NCBI GenBank assembly: GCA_037013495.1
Contig: CM072811.1
Location: forward strand, 18,110,659-18,174,658
Reading direction: 5' to 3'
Source: Hippophae tibetana
Lineage: Eukaryota; Streptophyta; Magnoliopsida; Rosales; Elaeagnaceae
DNA: 64,000 nucleotides
Part shown: piece by piece, positions 1 to 12,165 of the stretch
How positions within the stretch are numbered: position 1 is the first letter of the stretch
How the letters are laid out: the number at the start of each line of letters is the position of its first letter
The notes under the pieces: generated by a model
Database searches by the model: none
Told to the model about the DNA's origin: nothing
The model's input: only the letters and a program-made list of their open reading frames with translations
Program-made: the position numbers and the translations under genes

Positions 1-399
1 TCAGATTGATTCTTCCAAGGGAGATTGATCCATCTATAAGAAGGATTAATCCCTTGTGAAAAACTATTGTGTTCAATTTTACGTTAAAAAAGGGAGGATT
101 AAAGTGGAATCTATTATGAATTGCTCCAAAGTCTACTAGGTGATAGATCTCTCAATCTAAAAAGACTAATGTCTTTATCATGCAATATTAGAATTGATCA
201 AATCAAGAACATTTATGAAATACACTTAAACATGCTTCCAATACTATTTGTGATAGCTATAAAAGATATACTTGAATTACAATTATTTGAAATTTGAATG
301 TCTCTTCGACTATTTTTGAAAGACTGATAGTGAGATTAAAGATAAGATTATGTGCTAATATTTTTTCCATAAAAATAGCCAACGATCATAGTCCTTACA
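1..399 (-). mobile_element. Copia element D, 3' LTR (cut by window edge)
   Basis: The reverse complement matches the start of the element A LTR at 10734: it opens with TGTAAGGACTATGATC and carries the same block of GATC-rich 'GGGATTAATCC' motifs seen at 11040-11100. A decayed polypurine tract lies just outside it at about 400-424, in the position where A has AAAGGGGGAG. Only the 5' part of the LTR in element orientation is inside the window. Assigned from homology seen within the window. Confidence 0.75.
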
Positions 400-2099
400 C
401 ATTCCTTTTTGGAATTTTTGTGTAGTAAAACCTATCACTCATTACTTGACACTCATAAGAATAAAGTGAAAATATATTGATGTCCTAAACTCTATAGTGA
501 AACTATCCCATGATCCAATGAAATCATTTTTGCTGTAATTCAACAAGTTTGTAAGTAAATAAACTCGCGTAGATAAGGCATATGAAGACTTGGCTTGGAA
601 GCCTTATTATTCATTAATTCAGTTTACATAAAAAAAAAGAAAAAGAAAAGTGAGAAAGAAATCATTTAGTGCATGCATTCATATCAAACCAACTCACAAT
701 TAAAACATAATGATGCAAGGCAAAGCATTCTCCTATGTATGCAATCTCTCTCCCTATATGCATAACAACATGAAACAAGATCATCACTCCTCCTCCTTGA
801 CATACGAAAGGGAAAAAACAACGAGGAGAAATTACACATATAGGAAACAATTTGGAATTATTTATACAAAGTTGTTATGAGACTAAATTGACTCTAAAGG
901 TGCAATGTAAAAGCAAAACAATGCAAACTCTCCCTCAAAACAATAACTTCCCAAAATTTGTATAACTCTCTAAATATAAAACCAATTAAAAGTTAATAAA
1001 AGAGAAGAATATAAAAATAAAATAAAAAAATAAAATCATAACTTTTTATTTTCAATTTTATTTTTTATAAATAATTACATCATGTATTAAACTCATTTAA
1101 TCACAAAGAAGTACACAACCAATTGATAACTCATTTTTACTCAAATTTTGATTACCTATTGTAAATAAAAATGTAGAGAAGAAGAGACACACACACGCTT
1201 AACACATATAATGACATGCATTTTGACATTTACTTAAAAATAGTATACATGTTTGAAGCCTACTAATATGCCAATTAATTCTTTTATGATTAATCACAAA
1301 TGACTCAAAAGAAAAGGTATAATCTATCATATAAAAATGCATTTACCAAGAGAAAACTTTAAAAAAAATTCTCCTTATTTTATAAAAGAGGTATAATATT
1401 ATTTATTTATTTTTAACATCTTTAGGAAATCTCTTTCTGTGCATGTCAAGTATATATTTTTATAAGTAGTTAATTTTTGCGCAATATTTTTAATTTATTT
1501 TTTCACATGCATGAGTCATAAACCTAGAATGATGACTTTCACACTGAGGTAGCTTCACATATCACAGTAGGTAGTCATCTCAATACTAGGCATCTTCCTA
1601 CAATTAAATTTTAAAAAGCAAGAAATATAACTTAACACAATTTTGTAGTCAAGATAAGTTAAAGTTCCTAGAGTATTTCAAGAGAAATCATAAACTTTAA
1701 GCATAATAAATATGTGTGTGTGAATAAGTTCATATCAACATCAATCGTCACATGTAAAACTAAATTTGTGTGCATAAGTCAAAATTGTAGTCATTTATAC
1801 GATAAAAATAAAATGAGTTGAACTACTAAAAACAAGGTTGTATGTATACAAGTATTGTTCAAGTCTATTACCTTATTTGCCAAAATGATTCTACTTATAT
1901 ATTTTTTTATTTTAATCCCTATAAAAAAACTAAATTTAAAATAAATACAAATCTACGAAATTGCTCACATGTGGTCATTTAAGAACTCTAACAAAAATAC
2001 CTAAGTGAATCAATAAAATATGGTCAAGTGATCGAAAAAATATCATCTTTCCTAATCAAACTTTCTTGAATTTTTGTTTCTCTATCTCTCAGTTAGGAC

Positions 2100-3876
2100 T
2101 TAACTAACTTTGGCCGCATAGGCATATTCTTGGACTTAGTTATACGTTTCACATTCATCTCAAATGAAGATGCAATAATCATAATAGGATGATGATAATG
2201 ACTCCTAGAATTATAAGTATTGAATTTCATTTACCTCTTTGAACCTAAGACTTCATGCTTCCTTGTATAATTTTTGAACATGTTACTAAAATTTTTATTC
2301 GTCCTAGAATATGATGCAACATGCATAGATGGATGATGATTATGAGTCATACTATGTGAAATATGGAACAAATTATTAAACTTAAGAGCATTCACCAAAA
2401 TATTATATTTTGGCCTTTATGTCCTTTCCTATCATAATGATGACAGATAGACACAAACTTAATAGATCTTTCTACCATAGGTGCAATGGTTCCTTGTGCA
2501 TAAGTTGTAACAATAGGAGTAGATTTAGAAGTTGTTCTTTGATTTTATAGTTTCCTTATTTTGTTCTTGCAAGGCTTAGATTAAGAGTATCAATATGCTC
2601 AAATAGATTTAAATTTTATTTTTCTATGGAAAAAGTGTTTGTTTTTTGAACACTAATTATTTCATTCAATTTTGTCACTTCAATTAAAATCTTGTCCTTT
2701 TCTTCCTTGGCATCTATACAACCCTTCAATAATTCTTCAAAACTAGATGCATCATAGTTTGCTAAAATTAAAGAAGAGTTAACTCTCTCATCGGCCTCAT
2801 TTGAGTTAGGGTATGAGTAGTTTTAATGTATAATGGCTTTACAATGAAGGTATAGTAGTTGGTTCCACCATCTTCTGAATTATATTCTTTTTCTGTTTAC
2901 TTTTTGTATCACTAAGAGTTGTATTAAGTGCCATTCCATCTTTCTTCTTATTATTTGCACACTCTATAGATATATAACCAAAATCACTACAGGTAAAATA
3001 TTAAGGACTAGCAAGTTTAGATTTCTTACCATCTAAACCCCAAGGGTAAGGTTCCTTAGACATATGATCCTTGAATTGATTTTATTGTCCCTTGTTTACT
3101 TAGTTGTTTTGGTTGTTCTTTGTATTAAGGTCATTCTTGAACCTACAAGAAAATGATTAATATGTTCATAATCTGAATCATCATCACTATCAGAAGTTAC
3201 CTTTTTGAAACTTTTGAATATCACATTCTTATTCTCCTTGAGTGGCTCAAGAGAAAGCTCATATGTTTACATAGACCCAACTAGTTCATCAATATTCAAG
3301 ATGTTCACATTCTTGCTCTACTTTATAGCAGCGATCTTTATTTGATAATCTTCTGTCAAAGAACTTAGAAGTTAGCGTACTATTATAGGTTGGGAAATTT
3401 TCTCACCATGTGTAGAGGAAGCATTAGTAACATCACAAAAATGAGCATAAAATTGACCAAATGTTTCAATGTATCTCATTTTAAGATATTCAAATTGAGA
3501 TGTTAGAAATCTTAGTTTAGTTTCTTTTGAAGTTTCCTTTTTAGTAAGAGTAAAAGCATTCCATGCACCTTTCACAATCTCATAGTCAGAGATGTGATGG
3601 AACTCGTCTATCGACACTATAATAAAAAATAGAATTTGACTCCTTTTGATTTGATTCACTAGGGATTCTTTTTTTAGTGGTCCATTCTTTTCTTATCATT
3701 ATAGTTGGTACATTATCTTTGGCTATGGAATGTGGTTTCCAACCTTCAACAATTGAATCCTAGACTTTTTCATCTTGTTTGAGATAGGCTTGTATACGAG
3801 CCTTCCAATAAGGGTAATTATACCCATCAAAGAGTATAGGTCTAATAAATTACCCATATTCTTTCATTAGGTCCAT
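2100..3876 (-). pseudogene. Copia element D gag (decayed, no pol)
   Basis: This is a degenerate Ty1/copia gag. The start MDLMKEYG lies at 3876, 51 bases inside the primer site. The open segment 3372-3659 carries a UBN2-type gag core with motifs such as LRFLTSQFEYLKM and FGQFYAHFCDVTNA, closely parallel to gag of A and B. A first zinc knuckle near 2960-3000 reads FTCSDFGYISIEC, with the first Cys and the His lost. A second, CHHYDRKGHKG, lies near 2412-2460. Stops and frameshifts are frequent. After the second knuckle the sequence passes straight to 3' untranslated sequence (about 2100 downward) resembling that of A. No protease, integrase, reverse transcriptase or RNase H motif was found between gag and the LTR. 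Gag would package element RNA into virus-like particles; this copy is dead. Confidence 0.75.
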
Positions 3877-3926
3877 TAGTGAGTGTGTGTCCTTATGAAT
3901 CAAAATCACTAAGTTTGTATAATATA

Positions 3927-3941
3927 GGCTCTGATACAATT
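3927..3941 (-). other. Primer-binding site of element D
   Basis: The reverse complement reads AATTGTATCAGAGCC. It matches, with little change, TGGTATCAGAGCC, the site complementary to the 3' end of initiator tRNA-Met used by most plant copia elements. It lies directly inside the 5' LTR end. Confidence 0.85.
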
Positions 3942-3942
3942 A

Positions 3943-4865
3943 AGAGTTCTAAAATGAACCTAATAAGTCTAGAGAGTGGTGAATAGGTTATTTCAATTTT
4001 TATCTATTTATAATTTAGTAATCTATACAAAACGGCTAGACATTCAATCGAATGTAAATAGTAAAGTCCAAAATTACAAATAACATACAATATTTTTATA
4101 TGGAAATAAACTAAGCCACAATCATGACATACTGGTTCACCGAACCACCTAACTTTTCTCTATAAAAACTAAACATTCAAGTACAAACTCGATATTAAGC
4201 TAACCTCCTTAAGGTACTATCTCAATGTACCTAACTTATGAGCCTCTTCTCTGTTTTAATCATTTTCAAGATTAGGGTGAGTGATATCCGGACCAACGTT
4301 CTAATTAGCTCATCACCAATCAGACACATTCAAAGATAAACCTGCAACCAAGGTTAGCACAAAAAACATAAGTGTTCACATGTGTTCTAGAATGAATTTA
4401 ATAATGAGTAATTCTAATTAGATGATTCAAAACATATATAATTAAATTAAATCAACTAGAAAATCCTAGAGCAAACAAATTAAGCACAAGTTCAATAAAA
4501 ATAACTTTTTTGAAATTTAATAATTAAATCAAATAATTATAATCACACGCATAATTATTTGATCTAAACATGCAAGATTCTAATCAAGAAGAAGCTATAT
4601 GAACATGAAAATATGAAACAAATAGGGTGAGATCTATACTAGGAAAATAGATTCAATTGATCATGTAATTAATTGATAATTATATTGAGGGATTTTAATG
4701 ATTCATGTATATGCTTAGAAAATTTAGAGATTAAGTATTTCTAGATATTTTCTCATATATTTTCTTAGTTGTCAATTCTAAATGTTAAAACCTTGTGCTT
4801 CTTTAGCCTTTGAAATTATAGAATTGCTTCTCTCTCTCTTCCATTCTCTTGCGAACATTGATACT
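3943..4865 (-). mobile_element. Copia element D, 5' LTR (truncated)
   Basis: The reverse complement follows the 3' two thirds of the A LTR, including the CACAAGGTTTTAAC block and the stretch ending just before the primer site. Homology stops near 4865, roughly 500 bp short of a full LTR, so the promoter-bearing upstream part is missing. The cause (deletion or later insertion) is not visible. Confidence 0.7.
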
Positions 4866-5850
4866 GATATACTAATTTTTGAACCCTCCATAATTTAAAT
4901 TTGATAAGTATATAATAGTAGTAAATATTGTTATTTCAAAAATTAAAAAAAATATTTTAGACGCATACCTATTAAGTGAGGTAATACAAGTATGATAAAT
5001 TTACAAGAAGGATGGTAAATTTTATTTTGTAAAGTGATTGACTTATGATGGCCCACTTGTTCACTTTCGTGGCTTATTTAATAAATAATTCAAATATAAA
5101 AAAATTACGAATGAACTTATTTTATTAATATTTAATAAATTGATCCGATATGAACATGACAAACAAGACATAATCGAATTTAATAAGATTCTTTATAAGC
5201 ATATTTTGTTTAAAAATTATATATTAGTTTACTATTGTTTAATTGATATAAGCAATATGATATGATCTAGAAACAAAAATATTTAATTTTAAAAATATAT
5301 TTAATTTAACAAAAATATGATCTGGCATAAATAAATTGATCACACCCAACCTATTTAATAAATGGGTAAGCATAAACCGTATGAATTGTCACACTCAATA
5401 TGATTTAAAAAAAACTATATAACAGTAATAATATAAAGTTAATACAAAATAAAACTACCAAAAAATATTGAAATATTGAATAGCATGTGAGGGATATGCC
5501 AGGTAAGGATGGTCATGCTAGTATCCATAGCTGAACCACAGAGTCTTGCGAAATAATAGTTCGTTATAAACATGAAGCAATTTTTTCAAGATTTAATCAA
5601 GATTCTCATATTGTAATATTTATTCAAAACTTTAGTCATTTCAAACAAATTAAAATGTCAACATATAATACTTATTCTACTAAATTATTTAAAATATTGA
5701 TATTAATTTTCATTATTTAACTATGTATCACATGTTTTTAATTAAAATAAAAGGGCGGGTGAAGGTAAAGGTCTACTAACTTTTTAAAATAGAGAAGTTA
5801 GGTCCTATAGCTCTTTTTATGATAGTTTTATCCATAAATTAAAAAAAGTG
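4866..5850. other. Unassigned AT-rich spacer
   Basis: About 1 kb between truncated LTR D and element A. It is very A+T rich with stops in all frames. No LTR, RNA gene or coding motif was recognised. Confidence 0.4.
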
Positions 5851-5855
5851 ACATT

Positions 5856-5977
5856 TGTAAGAATTATAAGTGTTGGATTTTTTATGGACAAAATATATAC
5901 TTGTAATCTTTCTTTAAGTTCATTAGTAAGTCTTTTAAGAAAAACCGAAGAAACACTCATATTTTGGATAGTTACAA

Positions 5978-6023
<46 letters not shown>

Positions 6024-7411
6024 ATATGATACAAAGTATTGCATAATGTTTAAGTGCATTTCATATAGTTTTTTAATTGGATCAATTCTAATAATATATG
6101 ATAAATATATTAGCGTTTTCAGATAGATGGATCGATTCCCTTAATAGACAGATTGATCTATAATCGATCCCACTTTGATTATTCCCTCTATGCATAAAAC
6201 TAAACATATCAATTTTACACAAGGGATCAATCTCCCTAATGGATGGATCGGTCCTTCTTGGAAGGATCCATCTAATTTTGATCCTTAATCGATCATGTTC
6301 TTTCTACTTAACTTTTAAAAGAAGGTCTAGAAAGAGAGATTGTTTCCCACCTAAGACAAATTGGTCCCTCACTTCGTTTGCGTAACTTATTTTTGGGAGA
6401 GATCATTCCATCTTATAGAGGGATCAATCTCGATATTGGAAACTGATATATTTCTTCCTCTTGGATTTGTCTTTTAATCCCAATCAACAACCAACTACCT
6501 ATAGAATTAGGCCACATAATATTTTTGTTTCTCTTTAGGTTTTCTATATACATTACTCTTCTCTCATAATAATAGATAAAGCTAAAAAATATTTCTAAAA
6601 GAGTACAAGGTTTTAACAGATTGTTTCTCTTCTCTTTTGCTCATCTTTATTTAGGTTAAACTTCATCATTTCATCATATATCTTCATATGATTATACAAG
6701 TATACATTTGAGCCTATTTGCTTCATATTTTCATCTACATGTAGCTTCTTCTTGATTAGCATCTTGCAAGTTTAGATAAAATAACTATATGTGTGATCAT
6801 GATTATTTGATTTAATTATTAAATTTTAAATAAGCTATTTTTATTAAACTTTTGCTTAATTTTCTTTCTTTAAGATTTGCTAATTGATTTGATTTAACTA
6901 ATATATGTTTTGAGTCATCTAATTAGGATTATTTATTATTAGATCAATTCTAGAACACACACAGACACTTGTAATTTTTGTGCTAGCCCTTGTTGCAAGT
7001 TGATAAGTAAATGTAATGATTGGTGATGAGCTAATTATAACATTGGTTTGGATACTACTCATGGTAATCTTGGCAATAGTTAAAATAAAAGAGAGGTTCA
7101 TAAGTTAGGTACATTATAGTATTATTCTAGAGAAGGTAGAATAAAACCAAGTTTGTAATTGAACGTTTGGTTTTCACAATGAGAAGTTAGGTAGCCCAGT
7201 AGACTGATGGTTTTCCTTTTAGGCCATAGTTATGTCATATGTTGTTTTCACATAAAAATAACGTTTGTTATTGTTAATTTTCACATTTTATTATTTATAT
7301 ATGATTGAATGTTTGAATACTTTATTTTTGTCACTAAATTATAAATTGTAAAAAATAAAAACAACCTATCCATCATCTTTTAGGCTTATTAGGTATCTTT
7401 TACAAATTTCA
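5856..7411 (+). repeat. Element A 5' LTR
   Basis: It begins TGTAAGAATTATAAG and ends ...TTTCA directly before the primer site. It contains an (AT)n run at about 5979-6018 and a cluster of GATCGATC-like motifs at 6120-6440. The TATA box expected near 6545 reads TATATACA, degraded relative to the 3' LTR copy. Confidence 0.85.
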
Positions 7412-7413
7412 TT

Positions 7414-7426
7414 TGGTATTAGAACC
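7414..7426 (+). other. Element A primer-binding site
   Basis: TGGTATTAGAACC follows the LTR end after two bases. It differs from the common plant site TGGTATCAGAGCC at two positions, each a C-to-T or G-to-A type change. Confidence 0.85.
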
Positions 7427-7476
7427 TACACTACACACACTTAGTGATTTTGATTTGTAGGGATACATACTTACTA

Positions 7477-9250
7477 ATGGACCTGATGAAAGAAGGTGGG
7501 TCATCTATAAGACACTCACTCTTTGATGGGTATAATTACCCTTTTCAGAAGGCTCATATGCAAGCATATCTTAGACAAGATGAGAAAGTTTGGGATTCCA
7601 TTCTTGAAGGTTGGGAACCACCTTCTGTAACCAAAAATGGTGTAACAACCAAAAAGATAACAAAATAATGAACTACTAAAGAAAGAACTCTTAATGAATC
7701 AAATAAAAAAGGGTTAAGTTTTATTTTTGGCTACAATGACAATAGATGAGTTTCATTGTATCTTCAACTATGAGATAGAAAAATATGCATGGAGTGCTCT
7801 GGCTCTTGCTCATGAGGGAAATTTCCAAGTGAAACAAACTAAACTAAGACTGCTAACATCTTAGTTTATCTCTCTTAAAATGCACAAAACTAAAATGTTT
7901 GGTCTATTTTATGCTAATTTTTGTGATGTTACAAATGCTTGCTTTACACTTTGTGAAAAAATTCCTCAACCTATACTTGTATACAAACTTCAAGTTCTTT
8001 AATAGTAGATTATAGGATGATGGTCACTGCTAAAAAATAGAGTAAGAATGTGGAGACCTGGAATATTGATGAACTAGTTGGGTCTATTCAAATATATGAG
8101 CTTATTCTTGAGCCACCAAATAAGAACAAGGAAGTGGCACTCAAAAGCTCCAAATAGGTAACTTCTAATAGTGATGATGATTTAGATGATGAAAATATTG
8201 TTTCATTTGCATATAGGTTCAAGAAGTACCATAATACAATGAACAAACAAAACAACTCACTAAACAAGAGACAACATAAAATGTTCAAGGATATAATGTC
8301 AAAGGAACCTAACCCTAGGGGTTCAAATGGTAAGAAATCTAAACCCATTATTGCTCAATATTTTACCTGTAGTATTTTGGTCATATATTTTTAGAGTGTA
8401 CAAATAATAAGTAGAAATGTGGAAGAGCATTCAATACTACTTTTAGTGATATAGAAAGTAAAGTGGAAAAATAAAATGATTCAGAAGATAGTGGAACCAA
8501 CAACTACGTCTTTATTGAAAAAGCCAATATACATTCAAACTAATCCTACATTAGCTTAGATAAAGATGATGATGGAGTTAACTATTCTTTTCTTTTAGAA
8601 AAATATAATGCATCTATCATTGAAGAATTATTTAAGGATTATATCGATGCTAAGGAAGAAAAAGATAAATTTTCAATTGAAGTGGCAAAATTGAGTGAAA
8701 TAATTAGTATTCAAAACAAATTACCTTAGAAAAAGAAAATTTAAATATATATACGAGCATATTAATACTCTTGATCTAAGTTTTGTAGGAACAAAACAAG
8801 AAAACTCTAAACTCAAAGAAAAACTTATTACTGCTAAGGAGGCAATGAAAAACTTGACATTAGGTGCTAAAAACCTAAACAATGTTTTGAGTTATGGCAA
8901 GTCACATGGTAATATATGTGATCTTGGTTATAAGGATGAGAGCTCCACACCTTCAATATCAAAAATCACATTTATAAGGCCCTCTAACTCTATAAATACT
9001 ATTACAACTTGTGCATAAAAATCACATTTTACTAGGAAGCATGAAGTCTTAGGTTTAAAAAGACAAGTAAAATTCAATACTTCTAATTCTAGGACTTACT
9101 ATCATTATTATATGTTGCATATTGCATCTTCATTTGGGATGAATACGAAAAGTATGACCATGTCAAAGAATAATTTAAGAAAATTAGGGTTAGATAGTCT
9201 TTTTTCGATCACATGTTCGTCTTTTAATGATTTACTTAAGTACTTTTATT
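7477..9250 (+). pseudogene. Element A gag (decayed)
   Basis: Copia-type gag. The frame opens at 7477 with MDLMKEGGSS and continues with a DUF4219/UBN2-like region (DGYNYPFQKAHMQAYL, then EGNFQVKQTKLRLL and FGLFYANFCDVTNA in shifted frames). A zinc knuckle at about 8359-8399 reads YFTCSIFGHIFLEC, with the first Cys changed to Tyr. A Lys/Glu-rich coiled-coil-like stretch follows at 8600-8900, then a conserved block KHEVLGLKRQVKFNTSNSRT near 9040, also present in elements C and D. Several stops and frameshifts make it non-functional. Nothing resembling the DSG protease site, the integrase zinc finger or YVDD follows; the sequence turns into 3' untranslated DNA. Confidence 0.75.
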
Positions 9251-10720
9251 AGAGTGCTTAAATGATCCTAAGTGAGCAATTTCATAGGATTGCATTTATT
9301 TTAAGTTTAGTTTTTTATAAGTGTTCAATAAAAATAATAATAAATATATAAGTAAAATCATTGGCCAATAAGGTAATGGACTTAAATAACACATACATAC
9401 ATACATACAACCTTGTCTTTAATGGCTCAACTCATTTTGATTTCATCGTATAAATGACTACAATTTCACACATTTAGCATGAACTTATTAACACACTCAC
9501 GAACACACATGTAGTTGTGCTTGAAGTTTATGATTTCTCTTGAAACACTCTAAGACTTCAACTTATCTTGACTATAAAATTGTGTTGAGTTATATTTCTT
9601 TCTTTCTAAATTTTTTTACCATAAGGAGATACGTAATATTGAGAGGGCTACATCACAATTAGTGTGCAAGTTATCATACTAGGTTTATTGCTTGTGCATG
9701 TAAAACAAATTAAAATATTATGCAAAAAAATGTCTATTTATAAAAAATATACTTGGCATGTACAAAAAGAAAGAGTCAAAAGAGGTTAAAATAAATAAAT
9801 AATATTATACCTCTTTTACAAAATAAAGAGAAACAAAAAGGTTAAAGTTCTCTCTTGGTAAATATATTTTATTTTCTGATATTGAAGACTCAATTGTAGT
9901 TTATATGATATGTAATACTTTTTCTTTTGAGTCATGTATGATTGATCATAAGTGAATTAATTGGCATATTAGTAGAGTTCAAACATGTATACTCTTTTTA
10001 AGTAAATTTCAATTTTTCATTATATGTGATATGTGTGCTTGTGTGCCTTTTATTTCTACTTGCTTATTTATACAATAAATGATCAAAGTTTGAGTAAAAA
10101 TGAGTTATCAATTAATTATGTGCTTGTTTGTGATTAAAATAGTTTAATACCTTATGTTAATATTTATAAAAAATAAATAAATAAAATAAAAATTCAGATT
10201 TTAATTTGTTATTTTTATTTATATCTTCTCCTCCATTATTAACTTTTTAATTGGTTTTACATTTAGAGAGTTATACGACTTAAGATGAGTCATTGTATTG
10301 AAAGGGAGTTTGCATTGTTTTACTTTTACATTGCACTTTTACCTTTAGGATGAGTTTAGCCTCATAACATCTTTAAATAAATAATTTCCAATTGTTTATT
10401 AAATGTGTAATTTCTCTTCATTGCTTTGTTTCTTTCGTATGTCAAAAAGGGGGAGTGATTATCATGTTTCATGAGAGTTTGAATATAGGGTAGAATACTT
10501 TGCCTTGCATCATTGTGTTTTAATTGTGAATTGGTTTAATGTGAATGCATGCATTACATGATTTATCTTTCACTTCGTTTTTTTATGTAAATTGAATTAA
10601 TGAACAATGAAGCTTCGAAGCCAAGTTATCGTATGCCTTGTCTAGGATATCAAATGCATTTTTTACTTTATTTCTATGAGTGTGATGCAAAGAGTGAGAG
10701 GTTTTTACATATGAAAATTC

Positions 10721-10733
10721 CAAAGGGGGAGTT
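10721..10733 (+). promoter_or_regulatory. Element A polypurine tract
   Basis: CAAAGGGGGAGTT abuts the 3' LTR start. The same tract, CCAAAGGGGGAGAT, occurs on the minus strand at 53749-53760 beside the element C LTR. It is the usual primer for plus-strand DNA synthesis. Confidence 0.8.
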
Positions 10734-12165
10734 TATAAGGATTATAAGTTTTGACTATTTTCGTGGAAAAAATATTTATATATGATCTTTGTTTAAACTC
10801 ACTATCTAGTCTTTTAAGAAAAGCCAAAGAAATGCTCAGATTTTAGATAGTTGTAATTCAGGTATATTTTTTATAACTATGACATATAGTATTGTGTACA
10901 TGTTTAGGATCATTTCATATAGGCTCTTGATTGGATCAATTATGGTATTGCATGATAAAGATATTAGCCTTTTTAGATAGAGAGATCGATCCCCTTAGTA
11001 GACAAATCAATCCCATTTTGATCCTTCCCTCTCTACATAAAATTGAACACTAGTTTTACATAAGGGATCAATCCCCCTTGGAAGGATCGATATGATTTTG
11101 ATCCTTAATCGATCATGTTCTTTCTATGTAACTTTTAAAAAGAGGTTTAGAAAGAGGGATCGATACCTACCTGAGATAGATCGATCTCTTGCCTTATTGG
11201 CATAACTGATTTTTGAAAGGGATCAATCCATCTCATAGAGGGATTGATCATGCTATTGGAAACTAATGTATTTCATCATCCTTGATTCTTCTATTGATCC
11301 CAATTAGCAGCCAACTACCTGAAGAATTATGCAACATTAGATGTGTGATGTTTTGCTCTTTTGGTTTTCTATAAATATATTACTCTTCTTTCACAATAAT
11401 AGATGCAACTACATATCATTTTTTTAAAGGAGCACATGGTTTTAACACTTAGTTTCTCCTTTTCTATTGCTACTCTTGCCTATTTATTTCATATTTTCAG
11501 GTAAATATAGCTTCTTTTTTATTAGGGTCTTACATGTTTTGATCAAATAATTGTGTTTATAATCATGATAATTTGACTTAATTATTAAATTTTAAAGAAG
11601 TTAGTTTTATTGAACTTGTACTTAATCTACTTGCTCTAGGATTTGTTAATTTATTTGATTTAATGTATATATGTTTTGAATAATCTAGTTAGGATTATTC
11701 ATTATTAAATTCGTTTTAAAACACACACGAGCGCTTAGGTTTTTGTGCTAACCCTAGTCGCAAGTTGATCCATGAACACGTTTGATTGGTAGAGAGCTAA
11801 TTAGTATATTAATCTAGATACCACTCACTCTAATCTTGAAAATTGTAAAAACAGAATAAAAACTAGTAAGTTAGGTAGATTAGATTAGTATCCTAAGGAG
11901 GGTAGCATAACACCGAGTTTGTACTTGAACGTTTGGTTTTCAATAGTGAAAAATTAGGTTATGGTTTTTATAGTGAAAAATTAGGTCATGGTTGTAGTCT
12001 AAGTTATTTCTACCTAAAAATATCATATGTTATTTTTAATTTTTGCACTTTATTATTTACATGCAATGATCCATTTTGTTTAGGTTATTAAATTGTAAAT
12101 TAATAAATTTTTAAAATAACCTATTCACCCATTCTAATTTTATTAAGTATGTTTTAGAGTTTTCA
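10734..12165 (+). repeat. Element A 3' LTR
   Basis: It begins TATAAGGATTATAAG (the TG start decayed to TA) and ends TTTTCA at 12165, followed by ACGTT, the partner of ACATT before the 5' LTR. It has a TATA box TATAAATA at 11370-11377 and a GATCGATC motif cluster at 10980-11240. It parallels the 5' LTR along its whole length. Confidence 0.85.
11370..11377 (+). promoter_or_regulatory. TATA box in element A 3' LTR
   Basis: CTATAAATATAT lies in the position where element B has CCTATAAATAAAA at 46139-46146. Conservation of position between diverged LTRs supports it as the Pol II promoter core. Confidence 0.5.

Larger units (their letters stand above)
5856..12165 (+). mobile_element. Complete gag-only Ty1/copia element (element A)
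   Basis: This is a structurally complete LTR retrotransposon of 6310 bp. LTRs run 5856-7411 and 10734-12165, with a tRNA-iMet primer site at 7414 and a polypurine tract ending at 10733. The five bases before it are ACATT and the five after are ACGTT, a target duplication with one change. The internal 3.3 kb holds a decayed gag and a long 3' untranslated region but no protease, integrase, reverse transcriptase or RNase H. The gag start and zinc knuckle, the tract AAAGGGGGAG and the long LTRs resemble the SIRE/Maximus lineage. A would need enzymes from another element to move. The LTRs differ by many substitutions and an (AT)n block, so the insertion is old. Confidence 0.85.

Noticed and set aside
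5979..6018. (AT)n run as a replication origin or scaffold attachment site
   Set aside because: A simple microsatellite in one LTR only; similar runs at 12439 and 56617 show it is a generic feature of this AT-rich DNA.
5848..6126. 92-codon frame across the start of the element A LTR
   Set aside because: It is an LTR sequence with an (AT)n run translated as alternating Ile/Tyr; not a gene.
10600..10785. 61-codon frame across polypurine tract and LTR start
   Set aside because: It spans non-coding retrotransposon control sequence and is not conserved in the sister copies.
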